From positions 1 to 31,082 of the forward strand of contig DATAYA010000084.1 in the NCBI GenBank assembly GCA_036272815.1: a stretch of DNA of 31,082 bases. The letters are read 5' to 3'. Below, in pieces: positions 16,753 through 25,643 of this stretch (position 1 is the first letter of the stretch; each line of letters opens with the position of its first letter). Origin of the DNA: DATAYA01 sp036272815. Lineage in GTDB: Bacteria > Pseudomonadota > Alphaproteobacteria > Acetobacterales > Acetobacteraceae. The notes beneath the pieces were generated by a model that worked only from the letters and a program-made list of their open reading frames with translations, ran no database searches and had not been told where the DNA came from. The translations under genes and the position numbers were made by a program.

Positions 16753-18240
16753 ATGTTCCACGACAACGCCGGCCCCGCGCGCTTTGCGGTGGTCGACCTC
16801 GGCTCGAACTCGGTCCGCCTCGTCGTCTTCGAGGGGCGGCAGCGCAACCCGGTCGCGATCTTCAACGAGAAGGCGGTGCTGCGGCTCGGGCGGGGGCTCG
16901 ATGCGACCGGGCGGCTCAACCAGGAGGGTGTCGCGCAGGCGGTGCTGGTGATGCACCGCTATCACGCGCTCGCCCGCGCGATGGGAGCCGGGACGTTCGA
17001 GGTGCTGGCGACGGCCGCGGTGCGCGATGCCGACAACGGGCCTGAATTCGTCCGGACACTGCGCGCGCAGATGCCGGGTGTCGCGATCCGGGTGCTGAGC
17101 GGGCTCGAGGAGGCAGAGCTCTCGGCCGACGGCGTGCTGTGCGGCATTCCCGGCGCGGACGGCGTGCTGGCGGATATCGGCGGCGGCTCGCTCGAACTCG
17201 TGCGGCTGCGGCCGGAGGGGGCGGGCCACGCGGCGACGCTCCGCCTCGGCGTGATCCGGCTGGCCGAGCGCAGCGGCGGCGACCTCGCCCGCGCGCGCGA
17301 GGTGGCGGAGGCTGATCTGGCCGGGGTGCGCTGGCTCGGCGAGGGCGAGGGACGCCAACTCTATCTGGTGGGCGGGGCGTGGCGGGCGCTGGCGCGCATC
17401 CACATGGCGCAGTCCGGCTATCCGCTGGCGATGGTCCATCATTACGAGCTGCCGCGCGAATCGGCGCGGGAGCTGGCGGGGATGGTTGCCGCCGCCTCCC
17501 GCCGGGCGCTGGAGCGGCTGCCCGGCGTTCCGCGGCGGCGGATCGAGGACCTCGCCTATGCCGCCGTGGTGCTGCGCCGGCTGCTGCGGGCGAGCGGCGT
17601 GCGACGGGTGGTGTTCAGTGCGACCGGCATCCGCGAGGGCTGGTTCATGGCCCAGATGCCGGCGGACGTGCGCACGGTGGACCCGCTGCTGGAGACCGGG
17701 CGCGGCTATGCCGCCCGGTTCGCCCGCGATCCGTTGCTGCCGCCCGACCTGATCGCCTGGACCGCGACGCTGTTCCCGGCCGAGGAGGCGGCGACGCGCC
17801 GGCTGCGGGAGACGGCGTGCTGGATGTCGGACATCGGCAGCCGCGACCATCCGGAATACCGCGCCGAGCAGGCGTTCCTGCGGGTGCTGCGGCAGCCGGG
17901 GGTGGCGCTCGACCACCATGCGCGCGCGTTTCTCGCGCTGTGTCTGGCGCTGCGGTACGAGGCGGAGCCGGATGCGCCGTATTTGCAGCCGGCGCGGCTG
18001 CTGCTCGATCTGGGCGGGATGCGGCGGGCGGAGCTGCTCGGGCTCGGGCTGCGGCTGGCCTACACGCTGTCCGGGGGAACGCGGGCGCTGCTGGCGGGGG
18101 CGAGGCTCGCGCGGGCGTCCGGACGGCTGGTATTGACGCTGTCGGAGGCGGCCGGCGTGTTCACGGGAGAGACCGTGCAGCGGCGGCTGGACCGGTTGGC
18201 GCAGGCGATGGGGTTGGAGGGAGTGGCGGCCGGGGTTTAG
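16753..18240 (+). CDS. ppx: Exopolyphosphatase / Ppx-GppA phosphatase
   Basis: This 495-aa protein has the actin-like ASKHA fold of Ppx/GppA. The phosphate-1 loop is VVDLGSNSVRLVVF near residues 13-26. SGLEEAELSADGVL contains the catalytic glutamate region, and the second phosphate loop is ADIGGGSLELV at about 139-149. The C-terminal third (from about 310) looks helical, with MSDIGSRDHPEYRAEQAF, in the place of the HD-like domain of longer Ppx enzymes. It removes terminal phosphate from polyphosphate or pppGpp; the two cannot be separated here. Adjacency to ppk1 favours polyphosphate. Confidence 0.95.
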   Translation: MFHDNAGPARFAVVDLGSNSVRLVVFEGRQRNPVAIFNEKAVLRLGRGLDATGRLNQEGVAQAVLVMHRYHALARAMGAGTFEVLATAAVRDADNGPEFVRTLRAQMPGVAIRVLSGLEEAELSADGVLCGIPGADGVLADIGGGSLELVRLRPEGAGHAATLRLGVIRLAERSGGDLARAREVAEADLAGVRWLGEGEGRQLYLVGGAWRALARIHMAQSGYPLAMVHHYELPRESARELAGMVAAASRRALERLPGVPRRRIEDLAYAAVVLRRLLRASGVRRVVFSATGIREGWFMAQMPADVRTVDPLLETGRGYAARFARDPLLPPDLIAWTATLFPAEEAATRRLRETACWMSDIGSRDHPEYRAEQAFLRVLRQPGVALDHHARAFLALCLALRYEAEPDAPYLQPARLLLDLGGMRRAELLGLGLRLAYTLSGGTRALLAGARLARASGRLVLTLSEAAGVFTGETVQRRLDRLAQAMGLEGVAAGV

Positions 18241-18258
18241 CAAACAGCGCCGGTTTGC
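18240..18258 (+). terminator. Hairpin directly after ppx
   Basis: GCAAAC (18240-18245), loop AGCGCCG and GTTTGC (18253-18258) make a 6-bp perfect stem beginning at the last base of the ppx stop codon. There is no run of T after it, so any role in transcription ending would be Rho-assisted or as an mRNA 3' stabiliser. Confidence 0.35.
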
Positions 18259-18435
18259 GAACGGCGGGACGGTCGGGAGTTTGCAGATCTCGCTACCGTG
18301 CCGCTGCCGCAAGAACTCCCGCCAGATGCGATGCCCTGTCGAGCCAGAGCGCGCGACATCATCTTCCGCGTCGCGGTCACCATAAAGCGCGTCCAAGGCC
18401 GTCAGCGCGATGCGGACCGTGCTGCCCCCATCCAT
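18241..18435 (-). pseudogene. Possible antisense gene remnant between ppx and actA
   Basis: The 370-bp gap 18241-18610 has no intact gene. On the minus strand an ATG at 18435-18433 opens a frame reading MDGGSTVRIALTALDALYGD and later GHRIWREFLRQRHGS, with high third-position GC and natural-looking composition. There is no stop before it enters ppx antisense. No family is recognised. It may be the 5' part of a decayed small gene or chance open frame in GC-rich DNA. Confidence 0.2.
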
Positions 18436-18462
18436 TCCTGCGGTTCCTGCAAGCTCCACAGA

Positions 18463-18478
18463 TGCGTGTTGAAACGCA
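18463..18478. promoter_or_regulatory. Inverted repeat upstream of the ACIII-caa3 operon
   Basis: TGCGT-N6-ACGCA is a 16-bp interrupted palindrome about 130 bp before the actA start, in the only sizeable non-coding region before the ten-gene operon. The spacer plus following bases give TTGAAA (18469-18474), which could be a -35 element, but no good -10 is found at 16-18 bp. A regulator binding site is possible; no known consensus is matched. Confidence 0.3.
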
Positions 18479-18610
18479 ATGATCTGCGAAGAGCAGAGGG
18501 ATTTGGATCACGCCGCTGTGTGACCCCGGCGCGCTGAATGGGGTTTATGGTTCAAACCGGCATTCTGCCTGCTTCCATTGCGCCGCAGCGACGGGTCGGG
18601 GGTCGGAAGA

Positions 18611-19264
18611 TTGGCAGCGATTTTCAGGCCGACCGCGAACTTGGCTGCGAAGGTGACGTTGCTGGTTGTGGCGGGAGGCTTTATCGGGGGCATCGGCTGG
18701 TGGTGGCTGTGGCCGCGCATGGATTACGTGCGCGATGTCCGCTGGATCGTCGAGCAGCCGGTCCCGTTCAGCCATCAGCACCATGTCGCCGGGCTCGGGA
18801 TCGACTGCCGGTTCTGCCACACATCGGTCGAGGTGTCGGCGAGTGCGGGCCTGCCGCCGACCTATACCTGCATGACCTGCCATTCGCAGATCTGGACCAA
18901 CGCCGCGATCCTGGCGCCAGTACGCGAAAGCCTGGCCGCGGGCAAGCCGATCGAATGGCATCGTGTCACCAATCTTCCCGATTATGTCTATTTCAATCAC
19001 AGCATCCACATCGCCAAAGGGGTCGGCTGCGAAAGCTGCCACGGCGAGGTGGACCGCATGGCGCTGACCTACAAGGCGAAGACCCTGACCATGCAGTTCT
19101 GCCTGAACTGCCATCGTGATCCGGGGCCTCATCTGCGGCCGAAAGCCGCCCTCTACGATACCGAGTGGCAGCGCACGGCCGACACTCCATCCCCCGAGGC
19201 GTTGATGGCCGAATACCATGTTCCCGATCGCAACCTGACGGATTGTTCGCTGTGCCACCGATGA
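18611..19264 (+). CDS. actA: ACIII subunit ActA, membrane-anchored pentaheme cytochrome c
   Basis: This 217-aa protein carries one N-terminal membrane helix (about 11-33) and five CxxCH heme c sites: C66-C69-H70, C87-C90-H91, C140-C143-H144, C164-C167-H168 and C212-C215-H216. This is the diagnostic layout of ActA in Alternative Complex III, where the hemes form a wire on the periplasmic side. There is no ATG before the helix. TTG 18611 was chosen because the resulting N-terminus (AAIFRPTANLAAK) matches the start I recall for the family, and GGGGG lies about eight bases upstream. TTG 18578 is an alternative. The stop overlaps the actB start by 4 bp. Heme attachment needs the cytochrome c maturation system, which is not in the window. 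Confidence 0.95.
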   Translation: MAAIFRPTANLAAKVTLLVVAGGFIGGIGWWWLWPRMDYVRDVRWIVEQPVPFSHQHHVAGLGIDCRFCHTSVEVSASAGLPPTYTCMTCHSQIWTNAAILAPVRESLAAGKPIEWHRVTNLPDYVYFNHSIHIAKGVGCESCHGEVDRMALTYKAKTLTMQFCLNCHRDPGPHLRPKAALYDTEWQRTADTPSPEALMAEYHVPDRNLTDCSLCHR

Positions 19265-22146
19265 AACGTCCTCGCAGAGCGATGTGGCGCGGCCTTGAAG
19301 AGGCAGCGGCCGATCCCGCGTTCCTGGAGCGCGCAGCAGCGGAGTTTCCGGGTCTCGCTGCGACGATGGCGGAGCCGTGCGACCGGCGGCAGATGCTGCG
19401 GCTGATGGCCGCGGCGTTCGCGATGGGCGGCCTCGGCGGCTGTGACCCCGGCCAGCCTTCCGGCAGTCTGATCCCCGCGGTGCGGATTCCCCCCAACATC
19501 ATCCCGGGAATCCCGAATTTCTACGCCACCGCGCATGTGCTTGACGGCTACGCCAGCGGCACCGTCGTCAAGCACGACATGGGGCGGCCGATCAAGGTGG
19601 ACGGCAATCCCAATCATCCGGCCGGTCTTGGTGCGGCCGACGTGTTCGCACAGGCTGAGGTGCTGGACTTCTACGATCCCGACCGTGCGGCGCAGATCAC
19701 CGCGCACGGCGAACCCTCCGACCGCCAGAGCCTGGAAACGGCGCTGGCGGCGCAACGGATCGCGCTGGCCGGCAAGCACGGTGCCGGCCTGCGGATTCTG
19801 ACCGGCACCGTGACCTCGCCGACCCTGGCGGCGCAACTCGACGCGTTGCTGCGGCAATACCCCGAGGCGCGCTGGCACCAGTGGGAGCCCATCTCCCGCG
19901 ACGCCGTCCTGCGCGGTGCCACGGCGGCCTATGGTCGGCCGGTCGACGTGATCGCACATCTGGACCGCGCCGACATCGTGCTGGCGATCGACAGCGATCT
20001 GCTGAGCACGACGCCGGGCCACCTGCGCTATGCCCGCGACTTCGCGAGCCGCCGCAACCCGTCGCGCACGCCGCGCATGAGCCGGGTGTATGCGATCGAG
20101 CCGACGCCGACGCTGATCGGCTCGGTCGCCGACCATCGCTTCATCGCCGGGCCTGGCGAACTTCACCAGGCCGTCACGGCACTCGCCGCCGGCATCCTGC
20201 ACGGCGCGGCCGACGGTTCGGCACCCGACTGGGTGGGCGCCGTTGTCGCCGACCTGAAGACGGCGCACGGACGCGCACTGGTGCATGTCGGATCTGACCA
20301 GCCGGCCGCGCTGCACATGCTGGCGCTGGCGATGAACGAGGCGCTGGGCGCGCGCGGCATCACCTTCGACCTGATCGAGCCGGTGGCGCACGAACCGGTC
20401 GATCATGCCGCGTCGCTGCGCGCGCTGATCGCGGCCATGCAGGCAGGCCAGGTCAGCAGCCTGCTGATCCTGGACAGCAATCCGGCATTCACCACGCCCG
20501 CCACCTGGGGTTTCACGAAAGCGCTGGAGCGGGTGCCGTTCAGCCTGGCGCTTGCGGGACGTGAAGACGAGACCGCGATGGCAACGACATGGTTCGTGCC
20601 GATGGTCCATGCGTGGGAGAGCTGGAGCGACGCGCGCGCGTACGACGGGACGGCAACGATCCTGCAGCCGCAGGCGCTGCCGCTGTACGGCGGGATCAGC
20701 GCGCACGAAATTCTGGGGCTGTACATGGGAGCGACCCCGGTCGAGGACGAGCAGGCGGTGAAGGCGACCTGGCAGGATCGCCTGGGCGGCAATGTCGCGA
20801 ATGGCTGGGCGGATGCACTGGCGAATGGCGTGATCCCCGGGACGGCCAGCCCACAGACCGATCTCGGCCTTCGCAGCGCCGCCGGCCGCACCACGCGGAC
20901 GGAAGCGAGCGGCGGCGCGCTCAGTGTGCTGTTCCGGCCGGACCCGAGCCTGTGGGATGGCCGCTTCGCCAACAATCCGTGGCTGCAGGAATTGCCGCGC
21001 CCCCTCACCAAGCTGGTCTGGGACAACCCGCTGCTCGTGGCACCCGCACTGGCCGCGCGGATGCAACTCAAGAGTGGCGACCACGTCCGGCTGTCAATCG
21101 GTACCGCGAGCGTCGTCGCTCCGGTCTGGATCATGCCAGGACAAGCGCCCGATTGCATCACCGCGCTGCTCGGCTCCGGTCGCCGCGCGGTCGGTGCGGT
21201 CGGCGATGGCAGCGGCATCGACTATTATCCGCTGACCGGCCTCGACGGCGCGGTTGTGATGCACCGCGAACGCGGACGCGAGGAGCTCGCCAGCACCGTG
21301 CATCACCATCTGCTGCTGGAGACGCCGCCAGAGATCCTGCGGCATGGCACGCTTGCCGAATACACCGCCAATCCCCGTTTTGCAGCCAACGAACATCGCG
21401 AGCCGCACATCTATCGCACGCTGCCACCGGGTCCCGCCGCCTGGGCGATGAGCGTCGATCTCAATGCCTGCATCGGCTGCAACGCCTGCGTCATCGCCTG
21501 CCAGGCCGAGAACAATATCGCGGTGGTCGGCAAGCAGCAGGTGCTCCGGGAACGCGAGATGCAGTGGCTGCGCATCGACCGTTATTTTGAGGGCACGGCC
21601 GACGCACCCGAAAGCTTCTTCCAGCCCGTGCTCTGCATGCACTGCGAGCAGGCGCCCTGCGAGATCGTCTGTCCAGTGGGCGCCACGGTGCACGATTCCG
21701 AGGGCCTGAACGTGATGATCTACAATCGCTGCATCGGCACCCGGTTCTGCTCGAACAACTGCCCGTACAAGGTGCGGCGGTTCAATTTTTACGGCTACGG
21801 ATATGAGCAGCGCCGCCCCGCGGTCTCCTGGAACCCGGACGTGACGGTGCGCGGGCGTGGCGTGATGGAGAAATGCACCTACTGCATCCAGCGCATCGCC
21901 GAAGCCCGAATCGTCGCCGACCGCGAGAGCCGGCCGGTCGGCGAGGTGCGCACGGCCTGCCAGACCGCCTGCCCGACCCAGGCCTTCACCTTCGGCAATC
22001 TCGCCGACCCGCAAAGTGCGGTGTCAAAGCGCAAGCGCAGCCCGCTCGATTTCGCGATGCTGGAGGCACAGAACACTCAGCCGCGCACCACCTACGAGGC
22101 GCTGGTCCGCAATCCCAACCCCGCCATCAAGGCGGGCCGTGCATGA
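19261..22146 (+). CDS. actB: ACIII subunit ActB, fused molybdopterin-oxidoreductase-like and Fe-S protein
   Basis: This 961-aa protein combines ActB1 and ActB2. The N-terminus (MWRGLEEAAADPAFLERA, then DRRQMLRLMAAAFAMGGLGGC) is a variant twin-arginine signal with R42-R43 and a cysteine at 61. Residues to about 700 resemble the molybdopterin oxidoreductase fold; in characterised ACIII this domain has no Mo cofactor. From about 725 an Fe-S module follows with four cysteine clusters: C737-C740-C743-C747 (CIGCNACVIAC), CMHCEQAPCEIVCP, CIGTRFCSNNCP, and CTYC paired with CQTACP. In known ACIII these hold three 4Fe-4S and one 3Fe-4S cluster that take electrons from quinol toward the hemes. It overlaps actA and actC by 4 bp each. 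ATG 19261 fits the family N-terminus; an earlier in-frame start at 19165 would lie inside actA. Confidence 0.95.
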   Translation: MKRPRRAMWRGLEEAAADPAFLERAAAEFPGLAATMAEPCDRRQMLRLMAAAFAMGGLGGCDPGQPSGSLIPAVRIPPNIIPGIPNFYATAHVLDGYASGTVVKHDMGRPIKVDGNPNHPAGLGAADVFAQAEVLDFYDPDRAAQITAHGEPSDRQSLETALAAQRIALAGKHGAGLRILTGTVTSPTLAAQLDALLRQYPEARWHQWEPISRDAVLRGATAAYGRPVDVIAHLDRADIVLAIDSDLLSTTPGHLRYARDFASRRNPSRTPRMSRVYAIEPTPTLIGSVADHRFIAGPGELHQAVTALAAGILHGAADGSAPDWVGAVVADLKTAHGRALVHVGSDQPAALHMLALAMNEALGARGITFDLIEPVAHEPVDHAASLRALIAAMQAGQVSSLLILDSNPAFTTPATWGFTKALERVPFSLALAGREDETAMATTWFVPMVHAWESWSDARAYDGTATILQPQALPLYGGISAHEILGLYMGATPVEDEQAVKATWQDRLGGNVANGWADALANGVIPGTASPQTDLGLRSAAGRTTRTEASGGALSVLFRPDPSLWDGRFANNPWLQELPRPLTKLVWDNPLLVAPALAARMQLKSGDHVRLSIGTASVVAPVWIMPGQAPDCITALLGSGRRAVGAVGDGSGIDYYPLTGLDGAVVMHRERGREELASTVHHHLLLETPPEILRHGTLAEYTANPRFAANEHREPHIYRTLPPGPAAWAMSVDLNACIGCNACVIACQAENNIAVVGKQQVLREREMQWLRIDRYFEGTADAPESFFQPVLCMHCEQAPCEIVCPVGATVHDSEGLNVMIYNRCIGTRFCSNNCPYKVRRFNFYGYGYEQRRPAVSWNPDVTVRGRGVMEKCTYCIQRIAEARIVADRESRPVGEVRTACQTACPTQAFTFGNLADPQSAVSKRKRSPLDFAMLEAQNTQPRTTYEALVRNPNPAIKAGRA

Positions 22147-23588
22147 GCGACATCCCGACCTCGCGCGCCTCTGCCATCGGTGCGGACCTGTCGGCACCGC
22201 TGCGCGGCGAGCGGCGTGCGCTCCACCCCGACGACCCGGTGCTGTTTCCCGGCGTCACGATCGGCTCGATGACCGACCGCATCTGCGCGATCGCGCTGCG
22301 CGAGCGGGCCTTCATCTGGTGGTGGGTCGCCTTCGTGCCGTGCAGTGCCCTGTCGCTGCTGCTGGTGATCTCGATCCTCTATCTTTTCTACGCGGGGATC
22401 GGCATCTGGGGCGTGGACTGGCCGGTGATGTGGGGCTTTGCCATCCTGAGCTACGTTTGGTGGATCGCCATCGCCTCCGGCGGCACCATCATCTCGGCGC
22501 TTTTCTTTCTCGTGCGCGCGGAGTGGCGCACGTCGATCAACCGCGTCGCGGACTCGATGATGCTGTTCGGCGCCGCGGCGGCGGGCGTCTATCCGATCCT
22601 GCATCTCGGCCGGCCGTGGTTCGCCTATTGGCTGTTCTTCTATCCGAACACGATGACGCTGTGGGCGCAGTTCCGCAGTCCGCTGCTGTGGGATTTCTGG
22701 GCGCTCTACACCTATGTCCTGGCCTCCGTGCTGTTCTGGTATCTCGGCCTCGTGCCGGACCTCGCCAGCGTCCGTGACCGCGCAACCTCGCGTGCCAAGC
22801 AGGTGATTTACGGCTTCTTCGCACTCGGCTTCCGCGGATCGCGCCGGCAATGGAAGCATCTGCAAGCGACCTATGCCATCATGGCAGCGATCATGGCGCC
22901 GGTGGTGGTCTCGATCCACAGTGTCGTCGGCCTGGACTTCGCCGGCGGCGCCACGGTCGGCTGGCACTCCACCGAGTTCCCGCCGTTCTTCGTCTTCGGC
23001 GCCCTGCTGTCGGGGTTCGCGATCGTGCTGCTGCTGGTGATCCCGCTGCGCCGGCTGCTGCGGCTGGAGGACATGATAACCGGCCGCCATTTCGACGTGC
23101 TGTGCAAGCTGCTGCTCACCAGCAGCCTGTTTCTTGCCTACGGCTATCTCATGGACGTGTTCACCACCTATTACGGCGGCGACCGCGCCGAGCGAGTGAT
23201 GTTCACGGAACGCCTCTTCGGATATTATTGGACGGTGTACTGGGGGACGATCCTGTTCAACGTCGCGCTGCCGCAACTCATGTGGTTCCGGCGGCTGCGC
23301 ATGAACCAGATCGTGGTCGCGGCGGTCTGCCTCGGCGTCGTCGTCGGGATGTGGCTGGAGCGGTACGAGATCGTGGTGACCAGCCTGCACCGCCCGCATC
23401 TGCCGTCGTCATGGGGCGTCTATCACGGCACGTTCTGGGATTGGTCGACGCTGCTCGGCACGGTGGGCATGTTCCTCAGCGGCATCCTGCTGGCGGTCCG
23501 CTACGTGCCGATCATCGCGATGCACGAGATGCGCTCGCTGATCGGACGCAGCGAGGCGCGCGCGGCTGCCGCGGGGCGCGGCCCGTGA
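22143..23588 (+). CDS. actC: ACIII subunit ActC, NrfD/PsrC-like quinol-binding membrane protein
   Basis: This 481-aa protein has about ten membrane helices and belongs to the NrfD/PsrC family. Before the first helix it has the DDPVLFPGVTIGSMTDRI segment seen in ActC proteins. WWVAFVPCSALSLLL begins the bundle; LSYVWWIAIASGGTIISALFF and SVVGLDFAGG...GWHSTEFPPFF are conserved blocks close to the quinol site in known structures (histidine and aspartate in SIHSVVGLDF and GWHST). ActC binds menaquinol or ubiquinol and has been proposed to take part in proton translocation. The start overlaps the actB stop (ATGA) and the stop overlaps the actD GTG. Confidence 0.94.
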   Translation: MSDIPTSRASAIGADLSAPLRGERRALHPDDPVLFPGVTIGSMTDRICAIALRERAFIWWWVAFVPCSALSLLLVISILYLFYAGIGIWGVDWPVMWGFAILSYVWWIAIASGGTIISALFFLVRAEWRTSINRVADSMMLFGAAAAGVYPILHLGRPWFAYWLFFYPNTMTLWAQFRSPLLWDFWALYTYVLASVLFWYLGLVPDLASVRDRATSRAKQVIYGFFALGFRGSRRQWKHLQATYAIMAAIMAPVVVSIHSVVGLDFAGGATVGWHSTEFPPFFVFGALLSGFAIVLLLVIPLRRLLRLEDMITGRHFDVLCKLLLTSSLFLAYGYLMDVFTTYYGGDRAERVMFTERLFGYYWTVYWGTILFNVALPQLMWFRRLRMNQIVVAAVCLGVVVGMWLERYEIVVTSLHRPHLPSSWGVYHGTFWDWSTLLGTVGMFLSGILLAVRYVPIIAMHEMRSLIGRSEARAAAAGRGP

Positions 23589-24088
23589 GCGGCGTGCTCG
23601 CCGGGTTCGAGACCGAGGCGGCGCTGCGCGCGGCCCTCGACCGCTTGGCGGCAACGCACGTCGGCAGCGTCGAGACCTATACGCCCAAGGCGCTCGACGA
23701 GGAGGGCACCGGCTCGCCGTTGCCGCTGCTGATGTTCGTGGTGGGGCTGCTGGGGTTCCTCGGCTTCTTCCTGCTGATGGCCTACGCGGACGTGTGGGCG
23801 TATCCGCTGAACGTCGGCGGAAGACCGAAGCTCGCCTGGCCCTCGTTCGTGCCGATCGCCTTCGAACTCGGTGCGCTTTGCGCCATGGCCGCCGGGTTCT
23901 TCGGCTATTTCCTGATCTGCCGGATGCCGCGGCTGCACGATCCGGTCGACGAGTGCGACAGCTTCCGGCGGGCTTCGCGCGACATCTGGTTCGTGGCGGT
24001 CCGCTCCGACGACCCGCAGCGTGTGGCCCACGCGCGCGAGGCACTCGGCGCACTTCGCCCGGCGAGCCTCGAGGAGTTCGCATCGTGA
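23585..24088 (+). CDS. actD: ACIII subunit ActD
   Basis: This 167-aa protein is the DUF3341-type ActD subunit. It opens VLAGFETEAALRAALDRLAA, a small alpha/beta domain that looks like a putative ferredoxin-type fold, followed by VETYTPKAL. Two membrane helices follow (about 42-62, LLMFVVGLLGFLGFFLLM, and about 85-107), with the family loop YADVWAYPLNVGGRPKLAWPSFVP between them. The C-terminal half after FRRASRDIWF is cytoplasmic. GTG 23585 is used because GTGA overlaps the actC stop, repeating the coupling of this operon. Its role is structural, between ActC and ActF. Confidence 0.92.
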   Translation: MSGVLAGFETEAALRAALDRLAATHVGSVETYTPKALDEEGTGSPLPLLMFVVGLLGFLGFFLLMAYADVWAYPLNVGGRPKLAWPSFVPIAFELGALCAMAAGFFGYFLICRMPRLHDPVDECDSFRRASRDIWFVAVRSDDPQRVAHAREALGALRPASLEEFAS

Positions 24089-24579
24089 GGCGCCGCTTCG
24101 CGTTTCTGTTCGGTCTCGGCGCGGTGCTGCTGGCCGGATGCGACTACATGGCGAACCAGCCGAAGCAGAAGGTGTATGCGCCGGAGGTCGGACCGGCGGC
24201 CGTGCCGGACGATACGGTCGCGTTCGAGCAGCGGCCCGCGCCGGCGCCAGCGGTCACGCTTGCGTTGCTGGAACGCGGCCAGGAGCGGTTCCGCATCTAT
24301 TGCACGCCCTGCCATTCGGAGCTGGGCGACGGACGCGGGATGACCGTGCAGCGCGGGTTCCCACCGCCGCCCTCGTATCACATCGTCCGCCTGCGCGACG
24401 CGCCGGTGCAGCACTTCTATGATGTCATCACGCGCGGGCACGGGGCGATGTATTCCTTCGCCAACCGGGTGCAGCCGCGCGACCGCTGGGCGATCGCCGC
24501 CTATATCCGCGCCCTGCAACTCAGCCAGCACGCCACGCTCGCCGACGTCGCACCCGACCAACGCGGCGCCTTGCGATGA
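24085..24579 (+). CDS. actE: ACIII subunit ActE, monoheme cytochrome c lipoprotein
   Basis: This 164-aa protein begins with a lipoprotein signal: basic RRR, hydrophobic FAFLFGLGAVL, and lipobox LLAGC with the lipidated cysteine at 19. It carries one heme c site, C73-T-P-C76-H77, and a likely axial methionine at 122 in GHGAMYSFANRV. ActE is the periplasmic monoheme cytochrome that can pass electrons from the ActA heme wire to the oxidase. The GTG start overlaps the actD stop by 4 bp. With five hemes in ActA and one in the oxidase subunit II, the operon codes for seven c-type hemes. Confidence 0.94.
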   Translation: MRRRFAFLFGLGAVLLAGCDYMANQPKQKVYAPEVGPAAVPDDTVAFEQRPAPAPAVTLALLERGQERFRIYCTPCHSELGDGRGMTVQRGFPPPPSYHIVRLRDAPVQHFYDVITRGHGAMYSFANRVQPRDRWAIAAYIRALQLSQHATLADVAPDQRGALR

Positions 24580-25643
24580 CCCGCGCGGACGCCGAGCGGG
24601 CCGCCTGGGCCGCCGCCGGCATCGGCGTGGTCGGCTCGGCGGTCGGCTGGATTGTGGCGCCGTCGGCGTTTCCGTACGCCTGGCTCGCGGCGCTGACGGG
24701 CTGGATCGGCTGGCCGCTGGGCAGCATTGCGCTGATCCTGATCCACGCGCTGACCGGCGGCCGCTGGGGCTGGGCGATCCGGCCGCAGCTCGTCGCGGGC
24801 GTCGCCACGCTGCCGCTCGTGCTGCCGGCGCTGGTGCCGATCCTGTTCGTGCTGCACGCGTTGTATCCTTGGATGCATCCGGAGGTGGCCGCCGGGCTCG
24901 ACAACCGCTTCTATTTGAACCCGGCATTCTTCTACGGGCGCGGGATCATTTATCTCATCATTTGGCTCGGGCTCGGGGCAGTGGTGCTGTGGGCGCTGCG
25001 GCATGAGAACCCCGAGCCGTTGCTGTACCGCATCGCGCCGCCCGGTCTGATCCTGTTGGCGCTCTCGATCACCTTCGCCGCCTTCGATTTCACGCTGTCG
25101 ATGGAGCCGCACTTCAAATCGAGTGTCTACGGCCTCCTGGTGGGCGCCGAAGGCGTGTTGCTGGCACTGTCGGTCGCCGTGTTGGGAGCGGCGCTGGCGC
25201 AGCCGACGGATCGCGGGGCAATGCAGGATCTCGGCAGGCTGATGCTCGGATTGCTGGTGTTCTGGGCGTATCTCGATTTCATGCAACTGCTCATCATCTG
25301 GCAGTCGGACCTGCCGCACGAGGCTGACTGGTACGTGCGCCGGATCAGCGGCGGCTGGGCGATCGTCGCGGCGGTGATCGCTGGCCTGCACTTCGCGCTG
25401 CCGTTTTTTGCCCTGCTATGGCCGCAGGTGCAGCGGTCGCGGCGCGCGATGGCGTGGGTGGCGGCGCTGCTGGTCGCGATCGAGGTGCCGCGCGCGTGGT
25501 GGATCGTGATCCCGTCCGCGGGCCGCTCCCTGTCGCTGGTGGATGTGACGGCGATGCTCGCCGTGCTCGGCCTGGCGGCGGCAATCGCGTTGCGGGCACC
25601 TCGTCTGGCGCGGCTTGCCGGCAGGGTAGCCCGTCATGGCTGA
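24576..25643 (+). CDS. actF: ACIII subunit ActF, NrfD-like membrane protein
   Basis: This 355-aa protein has about ten membrane helices and is the second NrfD-like subunit of ACIII, paralogous to ActC but shorter. The stretch LYPWMHPEVAAGLDNRFYLN, the block FDFTLSMEPHFKSSVYGLL and AYLDFMQLLIIWQSDLPHEADWY match the ActF pattern, with charged residues inside helices that were suggested to form a proton path. It overlaps actE by 4 bp and the next small gene by 8 bp. A contribution to coupling is inferred from homologues. Confidence 0.94.
   Translation: MTRADAERAAWAAAGIGVVGSAVGWIVAPSAFPYAWLAALTGWIGWPLGSIALILIHALTGGRWGWAIRPQLVAGVATLPLVLPALVPILFVLHALYPWMHPEVAAGLDNRFYLNPAFFYGRGIIYLIIWLGLGAVVLWALRHENPEPLLYRIAPPGLILLALSITFAAFDFTLSMEPHFKSSVYGLLVGAEGVLLALSVAVLGAALAQPTDRGAMQDLGRLMLGLLVFWAYLDFMQLLIIWQSDLPHEADWYVRRISGGWAIVAAVIAGLHFALPFFALLWPQVQRSRRAMAWVAALLVAIEVPRAWWIVIPSAGRSLSLVDVTAMLAVLGLAAAIALRAPRLARLAGRVARHG

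Noticed and set aside
19261..22146. Separate formate dehydrogenase or polysulfide reductase operon
   Set aside because: The pentaheme ActA, ActD, ActE and two NrfD-like subunits in this order are specific to Alternative Complex III, and the oxidase follows directly.
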